From positions 1 to 5,067 of the forward strand of contig CALFLM010000029.1 of the NCBI GenBank assembly GCA_937880075.1: DNA of 5,067 nt. The letters are read 5' to 3'. Numbering within the stretch: the first letter of the stretch is position 1; each line of letters opens with the position of its first letter. Both the position numbers and the translations under genes were made by a program. This DNA is from an uncultured Romboutsia sp. Its GTDB lineage: Bacteria > Bacillota > Clostridia > Peptostreptococcales > Peptostreptococcaceae. The notes below the pieces were generated by a model. The model searched no databases, was not told where the DNA came from, and worked only from the letters and a program-made list of their open reading frames with translations. Positions 1 to 4,952 of this stretch are shown in pieces.

Positions 1-2
1 AA

Positions 3-377
3 GATTATGTAGATTTCATATTAACATATCAAGATAAAAATATAAAATATGATTATGCTTTTGTTCCGTTAGAAAGATCTCCTCTGACAACAGAAGATGG
101 ATATGACGGATTGATAGAGCATTTTTTTAAAGGTGAATTAGAAAAAGAAATAAAGGATATGTATGAGATTTTTAGAGATAATGTGATACCGATAGCAAGT
201 GTAGCTGGGGGTGATTTAATTTGTATAGGTGTAAAAGATGAATATAAAGAGAAAATATATTTATGGTGGCATGAAAATGAATGGGACGATGATCCTGATA
301 ATATAAGGGCAACATTATTTTTAATAGCAAATAGTTTTAGAGATTTTATATTAAGTTTTGAATATCATGAATGGTAA
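3..377 (+). CDS. SUKH (SMI1/KNR4-like) immunity protein, 5' end missing
   Basis: Open from the left edge to TAA at 375-377, giving 124 visible residues; the true start is outside the window. A TTG at 111 is the first start-like codon inside the window, but the frame is open upstream with family-like sequence, so I treat the gene as truncated by the window rather than starting there. The C-terminal half has the SUKH signature. A glycine-rich turn followed by a strand (SVAGGDLICIGV, visible residues 66-77) leads to a strand with an aromatic pair and histidine (IYLWWHENE, 85-93) and the closing helix (IANSFRDFILSF, 108-119). SUKH proteins are cytoplasmic immunity proteins that bind and neutralise toxin domains, often nucleases, in contact-dependent and Rhs-type systems. 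The cognate toxin should lie just upstream, outside the window. The gene ends directly before a hairpin repeat. Family call fairly sure; which toxin it blocks is unknown. Confidence 0.8.
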   Translation, partial: DYVDFILTYQDKNIKYDYAFVPLERSPLTTEDGYDGLIEHFFKGELEKEIKDMYEIFRDNVIPIASVAGGDLICIGVKDEYKEKIYLWWHENEWDDDPDNIRATLFLIANSFRDFILSFEYHEW

Positions 378-381
378 ACTT

Positions 382-423
382 TATAGGCTCTCTTTGGAGA
401 GCCTAATACATAACAAATTTTAA
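382..423 (+). repeat. Module-border direct repeat, copy 1 (42 nt)
   Basis: Matches 2346-2387 without gaps at 40 of 42 positions. The differences are at 396 (loop G here, T there) and 405 (A here, G there). The element consists of a GC-rich hairpin followed by the tail TACATAACAAATTTTAA. Here it follows an immunity gene and runs straight into Rhs-coding sequence: the last bases, ATTTTAA, are already in the Rhs reading frame. It is therefore a likely recombination border between a complete immunity gene and a displaced Rhs tip. Confidence 0.8.
384..405 (+). terminator. Hairpin after the SUKH gene, possible terminator
   Basis: Nine-base-pair stem TAGGCTCTC / GAGAGCCTA with a TTTG loop, 7 nt after the SUKH stop codon. 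It is the only GC-rich structure in an AT-rich stretch. There is no immediate T-run; a short TTTT occurs about 13 nt later at 418-421. It may therefore terminate weakly or act as a 3' mRNA stabiliser rather than as a classic intrinsic terminator. The same hairpin recurs at 2349-2368. Confidence 0.6.
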
Positions 424-1268
424 GATTGCGTTATGAAATGGAAGAGAACAAAAAGCTCATTCAATTCATCTTCAATGAAAATAGAGAAGTCGTTGTAGAA
501 CAATCTAATAGCGATATCAAGCGATTAATTCGTAGTTATGACCTCTGAGCAAGCGAATGTGAACCTGAAAAGACTTGGTATCATTACGCCAGCGATGAAC
601 AGGGAAGCATAGTATTTATTACAGATGATAATAAAGTCTGCAATAGATATGATTATGATGCCTGGGGTAATCTCACCACCTGCGAAGAAATAATACCAAA
701 TAGATTTCTCTACACAGGACAGCAATTTGACCAGATAACTCAGCAATATTATCTAAGGGCAAGGTATTATAATCCAGTAATTGCCAGATTTACTCAAGAA
801 GATATCTACCGTGGCGATAGCTTAAATCTCTATACCTACTGTGATAATAACCCTGTAATTTATTATGACCCTAGTGGATATGCTTGTAATCCAAAGCTTA
901 AAAATGTTTATGAGAAACAACAACAAACACTACCTAGCAGAAGAGGTGCATTCAGAGAAGCTAAGAGAGATCTAGGTATTCCTGTTACACAACAACCTTA
1001 TGCACTAGGAAGAAAGAAGATGTCAGAGCCAGAGTATGCTGGTGGACATGCTATAAAAGATGGAAATGGAAAGATAATAGAGACAAGAGAATATTATTTC
1101 AAAAGATATGATCCAAATAAAGATGAATATGAAACAATTATTATACAAGATCATTCTGCTGGTCATACGAAAGGAAATCAAGGTCCACATTTCAATGTTA
1201 GACCTATAACCAAAGATCGAAACGGAGATGTAAGTGGAACGAAAAAACATTATCCTTTTAAAAAATAA
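414..1268 (+). pseudogene. Displaced Rhs tip with HNH nuclease toxin (no start, internal TGA)
   Basis: One frame encodes the end of an Rhs/YD-repeat protein plus its C-terminal toxin, but it is not a normal gene. It begins just after an in-frame TAA at 411-413 with no start codon or ribosome binding site in the right context. TGA at 546-548 interrupts the frame, which continues in register on both sides. After the TGA there are 239 codons with no ATG, GTG or TTG until ATG 1020. Visible Rhs features, numbered from 549, are the WYHYASDEQGS segment (10-20), RYDYDAWGN (33-41), the core motif YYLRARYYNPVIARFTQED (67-85), and the NNPVIYYDPSGY motif (100-111) that ends the core and marks the usual cleavage border. 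The variable toxin domain follows. Rhs proteins encapsulate and deliver such tips; this one lacks the N-terminal delivery part and almost all of the shell, so it is best read as an orphan cassette that recombination could fuse to a full Rhs gene. The cause of the TGA, decay or sequencing error, cannot be told here. Confidence 0.85.
879..1268 (+). other. HNH/Endonuclease VII-fold toxin domain (EHHH type)
   Basis: This is the polymorphic C-terminal region after the DPSG border of the Rhs tip, about 129 residues ending at TAA 1266-1268. It begins with a short linker, then RRGAFREAKRDLGIP (residues 131-145 counted from 549) and the QQP segment. A middle section follows with a strand pair (IIETREYYFKRYD, 176-188). 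The metal-binding core is IIIQDHSAGH (197-206) and GPHFNVRP (212-219), and the domain closes with GTKKHYPF. E137, H202, H206 and H214 fit the E-H-H-H set of the Tox-HNH-EHHH toxin family (Pfam PF15657 from memory, not searched). Members are predicted DNases delivered into rival cells. All expected catalytic residues are present, so the domain looks functional although its gene is broken upstream. Two Imm50-like genes directly downstream fit this toxin class. Superfamily call is strong; the exact subfamily is less certain. Confidence 0.75.
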
Positions 1269-1302
1269 AATTAAAAATGTTTAATATTAGTAAAGTTTGT
1301 AC

Positions 1303-1355
1303 AGTATAATACTTTATAATTATTTTAATATGTAATAATTATAAAGTATTATACT
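1303..1355. repeat. Perfect 22-bp inverted repeat, 9-nt loop
   Basis: The arms at 1303-1324 and 1334-1355 are exact reverse complements over 22 bases, separated by TTAATATGT. The element fills the gap between the toxin stop (1268) and the first immunity gene (1400). The stem is almost pure AT and has no T-run after it, so it is not a textbook intrinsic terminator. Each arm contains TATAAT- or TATACT-like words, but no convincing -35 sits at the right distance. It could be an mRNA hairpin that tunes toxin versus immunity expression, a protein-binding palindrome, or a remnant of a small mobile element. The structure is certain; the function is unknown. Confidence 0.85.
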
Positions 1356-1399
1356 AATAATCATTATTAACAGTTTTTAATAATAAGAGGAGGTTCTTT

Positions 1400-1789
1400 A
1401 TGTGGTATGAATTTTTAGCAGATAATGATAAGATTAGTTCTTTTTATAAAAAAATTCCTGAATTAAATAATATATCAATGATAAATATTATTTTTGAAAA
1501 TAATGGGACAAATATATGTGTCGATTTTCAGATGCCATATCTTCCAGAATTACTTTTAAAAGTTCCCCCAAAAGAAGATAATGTTATTTTTGTGCAAATA
1601 AGATTAATAGGTGTGAAAAAAATATATATGAAAACAAAAGGATGTTTTGAAAATATCAATATTTTAATTAAACCATTTGGTGATAATTATAATCTTAAAA
1701 GTAAAGATAGTTTGGTTTTAGATATTATTGCCAAGAAAATACGTTTAATTAATATTTTTACTTGTAAACAGGATATAGATAATATCTAA
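1400..1789 (+). CDS. Imm50-like immunity protein, first copy
   Basis: 129 residues, starting at an ATG six bases after a strong AGAGGAGG ribosome binding site (1386-1393). It is cytoplasmic: no signal peptide or membrane segment. The N-terminus MWYEF, the KIPELNNI segment (residues 18-25), a DFQMP motif (42-46) and alternating hydrophobic strands such as VIFVQIRLIG follow the pattern I associate with the Imm50 family (PF15594, recalled, not searched). Imm50 is a predicted immunity family found in polymorphic toxin loci, including next to HNH-type toxins. Its position 131 bases after the HNH toxin tip suggests it neutralises that nuclease. It is paralogous to the next gene: both begin MWxE and share KIPxLxNI and an FxMP motif, but overall the two are clearly diverged. 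The C-terminal end differs most. Family call moderate; immunity role likely. Confidence 0.72.
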   Translation: MWYEFLADNDKISSFYKKIPELNNISMINIIFENNGTNICVDFQMPYLPELLLKVPPKEDNVIFVQIRLIGVKKIYMKTKGCFENINILIKPFGDNYNLKSKDSLVLDIIAKKIRLINIFTCKQDIDNI

Positions 1790-1812
1790 ATATTAAAAAG
1801 GTAGGTAAGATT

Positions 1813-2202
1813 ATGTGGAATGAATATATGTTTGATAATTATTTTCTAAAGAAATTATATAATAAAATTCCACCATTAGAAAATATTATTATAAGAGATA
1901 TATCTATTAGAGAAATTTTTGATAGTGAAAACATCTTAAGAATAGAATTTGAAATGCCGAATTTTGTTGATAATGTACCCCAAAAATGGAAAAAACTTAA
2001 TTATGATGGCATATACATTAAAATACATTTTTATGATATTATGGATATTTTTATAGAAACAAAATCGAATTTTAATTACAGCAATATTGAAATAAAAAAA
2101 ATAGAAGATATTTATCAAGTTGAAATAAATGGAAAACTTTATTTAAATTTTAAAACAAAAATGAAAGGTTTTATAGAATACATTAAAGGTATGAAGAAAT
2201 AA
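1813..2202 (+). CDS. Imm50-like immunity protein, second copy
   Basis: 129 residues, the same length as the gene before it, from which it is separated by 23 bases, so probably co-transcribed. The ATG follows an AAAAGGTAGG stretch (1796-1805). Shared features are MWNEY at the start, KIPPLENI (residues 18-25) and FEMPNF (46-51). DNVPQKW (54-60) then matches the proline/lysine/tryptophan segment I expect in Imm50, which the first copy lacks in this clear form. Strands such as IYIKIHFYDI follow. It therefore looks the more typical Imm50 member of the pair. There is no signal peptide or membrane segment, so it should act in the cytoplasm by binding a toxin domain. Tandem diverged copies may cover variants of one toxin, or one copy may be a leftover from an earlier module. 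Which of the two is the cognate partner of the HNH tip is not decidable from sequence alone. Confidence 0.76.
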   Translation: MWNEYMFDNYFLKKLYNKIPPLENIIIRDISIREIFDSENILRIEFEMPNFVDNVPQKWKKLNYDGIYIKIHFYDIMDIFIETKSNFNYSNIEIKKIEDIYQVEINGKLYLNFKTKMKGFIEYIKGMKK

Positions 2203-2345
2203 TTAATAATGAAGGGATTTTAGTAACTAATAAGAACAATGATAAATTATTATGTTTACTACAATAATATCAGAACACGAATATAAGTATAAAATATAAG
2301 ATGCGATAATAAATATGGGGATTTCGAGTGAGATTAAGTATAAGA

Positions 2346-2387
2346 TATAGGCTCTCTTTTGAGAGCCTGATACATAACAAATTTTAA
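2346..2387 (+). repeat. Module-border direct repeat, copy 2 (42 nt)
   Basis: Gapless partner of 382-423, 1964 bases downstream, with 40 of 42 identities covering the hairpin and its TACATAACAAATTTTAA tail. Here the element leads into the leader of the J-domain gene instead of Rhs sequence. The different downstream contexts mark it as a unit of its own rather than part of either neighbour. Confidence 0.8.
2349..2368 (+). terminator. Hairpin after the Imm50 genes, possible terminator
   Basis: Eight-base-pair stem AGGCTCTC / GAGAGCCT with a TTTT loop, 146 bases after the second Imm50 stop. It is the same structure as at 384-405, with one loop base changed and the outermost pair lost. No T-run follows directly; TTTT lies at 2382-2385. 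It separates the immunity genes from the J-domain gene. Confidence 0.55.
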
Positions 2388-2417
2388 AATAGAGGAAATT
2401 TGCATATAAGTATAGAA

Positions 2418-2423
2418 AAGAGG
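2418..2423 (+). promoter_or_regulatory. Ribosome binding site that sets the J-protein start
   Basis: AAGAGG lies 7 bases before ATG 2431 but only 1 base before ATG 2425. The spacing favours the start at 2431 over the longer reading frame from 2425. A third in-frame ATG at 2437 is also possible and would remove only two residues. Confidence 0.6.
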
Positions 2424-2430
2424 TATGAGA

Positions 2431-2904
2431 ATGAGCATGAAAAATCCTTATGAAGTATTGGGTGTTTCGGAAAATGCTACAGATGCGGAAATAAAAAAGG
2501 CATATCGAAAGCTCGTTTTGAAGTATCATCCAGACCGAAATAAAAATGATAAGTCCTCTGAACAGAAAATGATGGAGATTAATATGGCATATGGACTTAT
2601 CAAAAATAAGGAAGCTAGAGATAAGTTCAACAGAGAAAATGTAAAGAAAAATACGTTCTCACAGCAAAAAGCACAACCAAAGCAGACAAAAGCTAAAGAA
2701 AAACCAAAAGCCACATCAAAGAAAAATTTTGATATCAATGATATAACACAGGGAGTTAGAAATAATTTTGAACAGTTTTTTGGCTTTAATCCAAATACGG
2801 GTGATGTGATACATGAAGAAAAACTTAATCCCAATACGAAAAAGAAGAAAAATCCTTTGGATATGACAGATGTCTTTGAAAGATTTATGGGGTTTAAGAA
2901 ATAG
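2431..2904 (+). CDS. J-domain protein with duplicated FExFxGF tail motif
   Basis: 157 residues from ATG 2431. Residues 5-67 are a J domain: NPYEVLGV, the helix AEIKKAYRKLVLKYHPD with the HPD tripeptide at 33-35 that stimulates Hsp70 ATPase, then the helix around MMEINMAYGLI. It lacks the glycine-rich, zinc-finger and peptide-binding domains of full DnaJ, which is much longer. A K/Q/P-rich linker (about 72-98) leads to a tail holding two copies of a short motif, FEQFFGF at 113-119 and FERFMGF at 149-155, each at the end of a predicted short helix. The protein is cytoplasmic. By family knowledge it recruits DnaK to a client; the tail probably selects that client. Its place between toxin modules, 13 bases before an FHA-like membrane protein, suggests an accessory role in toxin handling or secretion, which is inference. 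J domain certain; specific role unknown. Confidence 0.88.
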   Translation: MSMKNPYEVLGVSENATDAEIKKAYRKLVLKYHPDRNKNDKSSEQKMMEINMAYGLIKNKEARDKFNRENVKKNTFSQQKAQPKQTKAKEKPKATSKKNFDINDITQGVRNNFEQFFGFNPNTGDVIHEEKLNPNTKKKKNPLDMTDVFERFMGFKK

Positions 2905-2906
2905 GC

Positions 2907-2912
2907 AGGTGA
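2907..2912 (+). promoter_or_regulatory. Ribosome binding site supporting a GTG start
   Basis: AGGTGA lies 5 bases before GTG 2918. The only nearby in-frame ATG, at 2912-2914, is followed at once by TAA, so it cannot start the gene. GTG is the supported start. Confidence 0.6.
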
Positions 2913-2917
2913 TGTAA

Positions 2918-3250
2918 GTGCAAGAGAAAACTAAAATTGATATAGCAATAATGATTTTATGTGTGGCTGTGATAGTTTTAGGTTATATTGGTTTAGGAAA
3001 TACACTTGTTGATTTTGTATGTATAATTTTAGCTGCTGTTTGTTTTATAGTTGTAGCTGTTATAAATTTGTGGAATAGATTGAGAGGTATCAAGCGACCT
3101 AAAATAAAAAATAATGCTGTATTAAATGATGGAACTATAAGTGAGATTGCACTATTAAATGAGGAAGATAAAATAATAGCCACATGGGATATGTTCGAGA
3201 AAATCTCTTTGGTAATAGGCAAGAATATTTTGGAAAAATCTGATAAATAG
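2918..3250 (+). CDS. Two-TM protein with truncated FHA-like domain
   Basis: 110 residues, GTG start, 13 bases after the J-domain gene. Two hydrophobic segments (about residues 7-27 and 31-51) form a membrane hairpin, followed by a basic stretch (RLRGIKRPKIK, 54-64). From residue 74 the sequence resembles the start of a forkhead-associated (FHA) domain: two strands with an acidic turn (EIALLNEEDKIIATWDMF, 76-93), then ISLVIGK where FHA domains have the IGR strand. The protein stops at residue 110, long before the phosphothreonine-binding S, H and N positions of an FHA fold. It is therefore either a degraded FHA protein or a small protein of similar strand pattern. The amber stop at 3248-3250 is in frame with the next gene, and the codons after it read ADI, like the (V/A)DIDL step that follows IGR in FHA domains. 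This suggests an FHA gene cut here by insertion of the next module. The membrane prediction is good; the FHA reading is moderate. Confidence 0.6.
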   Translation: MQEKTKIDIAIMILCVAVIVLGYIGLGNTLVDFVCIILAAVCFIVVAVINLWNRLRGIKRPKIKNNAVLNDGTISEIALLNEEDKIIATWDMFEKISLVIGKNILEKSDK

Positions 3251-3259
3251 GCTGATATT

Positions 3260-3754
3260 ATGAAAAATTTAAGATGGATTATCTTTTTATTTTGTATAGC
3301 ATTACAAATTTTTCTATGGTTGGCTCCTGATACTGATTTTGTCGATGGAATATTCTATGTAAATGATGTTGGTGGAACTGTGGGGAAAAAGCCGTATTGG
3401 GAAGTACCGGGATTTTTATATTTATTATGGTTCAGCTTATTGTTTACATTGCCGCGAAATAAATGTATTTTTTTAATTTTATTATCTTTTATTGGAATAG
3501 ATTTTACGGAAAATCTATACATGTATAATTTGCATATAAATGCAGAACAATATCCGCTACAGGATTTACCAAAACATTTAATTGAAAGTTTTTATTGGTA
3601 TTATTTAAAAGGCTTGAACACTCAACCCGATGTATATATAGAACGCATATTAAACTTTATAATAGTTGCTACAGTAGTTTCTTTAATAATTTATTTAATT
3701 ATATTTGGAATAAAAAAAGGATTTAGATTTTTATTCAGAAAAATAAAAAGATGA
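3260..3754 (+). CDS. Four-TM protein, likely immunity protein A of the LDT-type toxin
   Basis: 164 residues, not matched to a named family. Hydrophobic segments at about 6-22, 51-65, 69-82 and 130-151 give four predicted membrane helices. Two extracytoplasmic or cytoplasmic loops (23-50 and 83-129) lie between them, with a basic tail (152-164). It is a paralog of the gene at 4312-4827. Shared landmarks are an LC...QIxLW motif in TM1, LYxLxW and a proline at position 65 in both, an acid at 84 before LYxY, the SFYWYY / SYYWYF motif (110-115 here), a QP/KP pair, and RIxxFII opening TM4. It ends 12 bases before the L,D-transpeptidase-like gene, which has its own strong ribosome binding site, so the two are probably co-transcribed. 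Toxins acting on peptidoglycan need immunity proteins in the envelope, so a membrane protein either side of the toxin fits that role. The start follows the previous stop by 9 bases with only a weak ribosome binding site, and coupling to the previous gene is possible. Confidence 0.68.
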   Translation: MKNLRWIIFLFCIALQIFLWLAPDTDFVDGIFYVNDVGGTVGKKPYWEVPGFLYLLWFSLLFTLPRNKCIFLILLSFIGIDFTENLYMYNLHINAEQYPLQDLPKHLIESFYWYYLKGLNTQPDVYIERILNFIIVATVVSLIIYLIIFGIKKGFRFLFRKIKR

Positions 3755-3766
3755 AAGGAGTTATCA

Positions 3767-4315
3767 ATGGCATTTAGATATATGGTACTGAAAAATGGTT
3801 GGCTGATATTTAATTATGGAACAGGAATTGCAAATTTCAGGGCTTCAACAGGAAGACCAGGCATATCTGATCCATCTATTGAAGATATGGGATCAATACT
3901 ACCAGGCAGATATATTATTATTCCAGCAGAAATAAGTGATATAGATTATCGAAAATATAAAGAAGGAACTTTACAATATGAAAAATTTAAACGAGATTAT
4001 ATTTTAAGAAACTGGGTAGGCGATTGGGGATATTATCGTGTAAAATTACATCCTCAAAAGCTAATGTATCCGAATAGAGACGGTCATCGTTCAGATTTTT
4101 TTCTTCATGGTGGGAAAAATCTAGGTTCAGCAGGTTGTATCGATGTCAGTAACCAAGATGCGGAATTATTTTCTTTAATAAAAAGAACTAATACCAATGA
4201 TGGAACAGATAATATATTAGTTGAAGTTACAGAACATCCTAACAAAGAAGGATGGGAAAATTTAAAATCCGATTCTTTTTTGGAAAATTTACAGACTTGG
4301 TGGGAAAATTTATGA
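3767..4315 (+). CDS. L,D-transpeptidase-fold peptidoglycan toxin, Tlde1/DUF2778-like
   Basis: 182 residues, ATG six bases after AAAGGAG (3754-3760). The N-terminal strands (RYMVLKNGWLIFNYG, residues 4-18) and the short ASTGRPGISDPSIEDMGSILPGRY stretch (26-49) match how L,D-transpeptidase-like enzymes begin, with a substrate loop then the PxGxY strand. The catalytic part has FFLHGG (111-116) and GSAGCIDV (120-127), supplying histidine 114 and the nucleophile cysteine 124. This spacing and the GSxGCID form resemble DUF2778/Tlde1 effectors of type VI secretion, which cut or exchange tetrapeptide stems of peptidoglycan, more than housekeeping YkuD enzymes, which usually read SHGCxR. There is no signal peptide, membrane anchor or LysM domain, so the protein is made in the cytoplasm and would need a secretion system to reach a target wall. 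That supports an effector over a cell-wall maintenance enzyme. Flanked by paralogous membrane proteins and overlapped by the downstream one. The enzyme fold is likely; the toxin role is inference from family and context. Confidence 0.78.
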   Translation: MAFRYMVLKNGWLIFNYGTGIANFRASTGRPGISDPSIEDMGSILPGRYIIIPAEISDIDYRKYKEGTLQYEKFKRDYILRNWVGDWGYYRVKLHPQKLMYPNRDGHRSDFFLHGGKNLGSAGCIDVSNQDAELFSLIKRTNTNDGTDNILVEVTEHPNKEGWENLKSDSFLENLQTWWENL

Positions 4316-4827
4316 TGAAAAAAATCAATATAATACGTTCCTTTGCTTTTTGGTTATGTTTTATTTTTCAGATTATTCTTTGGATATATCTAAACATAAA
4401 TTTAAATATAGGCACATATAATTTAATTAATAAAAACGATGTGCCATTTGACCAATGGGGAAAAGAACTTTATTATTTAATGTGGCTATTGTTATTAATA
4501 ATGCCTAAATATAAAAGTTTATTTTTAATATTTTTATATGTATTGATTTCTTATAATGATGAAATACTTTATTTATATGTATCTGCTAAAAATATAGATG
4601 TCAATGATATATATGTTAAAGATTATATTATATATTCCTTACAATCATATTACTGGTATTTTTTTGAAAGTATAGTACAAAAACCTTTATTTTGTTTTGG
4701 TCGAATAATAAAATTTATAATTTTAACATTAATAATGGTTATAGAAATCTATATACCGATTTTGGGATTTTATGTTGGAGTATATCTAATAAAAAAAATA
4801 GGAAGAAAATATAAAGAAAGGAATTAA
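4312..4827 (+). CDS. Four-TM protein, likely immunity protein B of the LDT-type toxin
   Basis: 171 residues. The frame is open back to ATG 4252, but I choose ATG 4312, which overlaps the toxin's stop as ATGA (a second ATG follows at 4315). The longer version would add a 20-residue charged extension read inside the toxin gene, and it would spoil the alignment with the paralog at 3260-3754, which starts MKNLRW against MKKINIIRS here. A GGTGGG stretch (about 4299-4304) can serve as ribosome binding site, and the overlap suggests translational coupling to the toxin. Predicted membrane helices lie at about 11-27, 53-65, 69-80 and 131-158, with a basic tail. Shared motifs with the paralog include LYYLMW, P65, DE at 83-84, SYYWYF (112-117) and RIIKFII (131-137). 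The gene is more AT-rich than its neighbours. Role as membrane immunity protein is inferred from position and pairing; no named family recognised. Confidence 0.7.
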   Translation: MMKKINIIRSFAFWLCFIFQIILWIYLNINLNIGTYNLINKNDVPFDQWGKELYYLMWLLLLIMPKYKSLFLIFLYVLISYNDEILYLYVSAKNIDVNDIYVKDYIIYSLQSYYWYFFESIVQKPLFCFGRIIKFIILTLIMVIEIYIPILGFYVGVYLIKKIGRKYKERN

Positions 4828-4832
4828 TTATT

Positions 4833-4952
4833 ATGGGCTTTACTTTAAAAGTTGAAGGAAATGAGTCGCTTTTTTATGGTGAAAATATTGTACAGATGGT
4901 AACTGCTTCACTTGATACGCCAAATAATGTACGGGCAAAATTGATAAAATAA
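4833..4952 (+). pseudogene. N-terminal fragment of a small conserved protein, early stop
   Basis: ATG 4833 follows AAAGGAA (4817-4823) by 9 bases, so initiation looks real, 5 bases after the membrane gene. The frame gives only 39 residues, beginning MGFTLKVEGNES and containing IVQMVTASLDTPNNV before TAA at 4950-4952. The opening resembles small (roughly 130-160 residue) tail-tube-like proteins seen near secreted-toxin loci in Firmicutes, in which a conserved ARSTD-type segment follows DTPxN. That comparison is from memory and weak. The sequence turns unlike that family right after NVRAK, which suggests a frameshift or recombination break there. It could also be a genuine short peptide. Confidence 0.45.

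Noticed and set aside
525..746. Reverse-strand open frame opposite the Rhs tip
   Set aside because: It lies opposite well conserved Rhs coding sequence and has no recognisable domain or ribosome binding site.
1023..1250. Reverse-strand open frame opposite the HNH domain
   Set aside because: Antisense to the conserved catalytic region of the toxin; its hydrophobic look is the mirror of the codon use on the + strand.
1020..1268. Independent 82-residue gene starting at ATG 1020
   Set aside because: It would omit the conserved REAKRD helix with E137, and no ribosome binding site is well placed (the purine-rich GGAAGAAAGAAG stretch is part of conserved coding). It is the end of the Rhs tip, although internal initiation cannot be fully excluded.
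1282..1355. Sigma-70 promoter for the immunity genes using TATAAT words in the inverted repeat
   Set aside because: In DNA this AT-rich such words are common, and no good -35 lies 16-18 bases upstream of any of them.
1363..1384. Second small hairpin (ATTATTAA / TTAATAAT) before the first Imm50 gene
   Set aside because: Eight AT-only pairs are weak and expected by chance here.
2300..2350. Short frame ending in TAG just before repeat copy 2, possibly the tail of a lost immunity gene
   Set aside because: Only 16 codons, with no recognisable motif; it cannot be supported.
2227..2529. Reverse-strand open frame over the gap and the J-domain start
   Set aside because: It overlaps the HPD region of the J-domain gene and crosses the repeat hairpin; no family match is apparent.
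4252..4311. Upstream ATG extending the second four-TM protein by 20 residues
   Set aside because: The extension overlaps the toxin's coding end, is not matched by the paralog, and is followed by a clear ATGA stop/start overlap at 4312.
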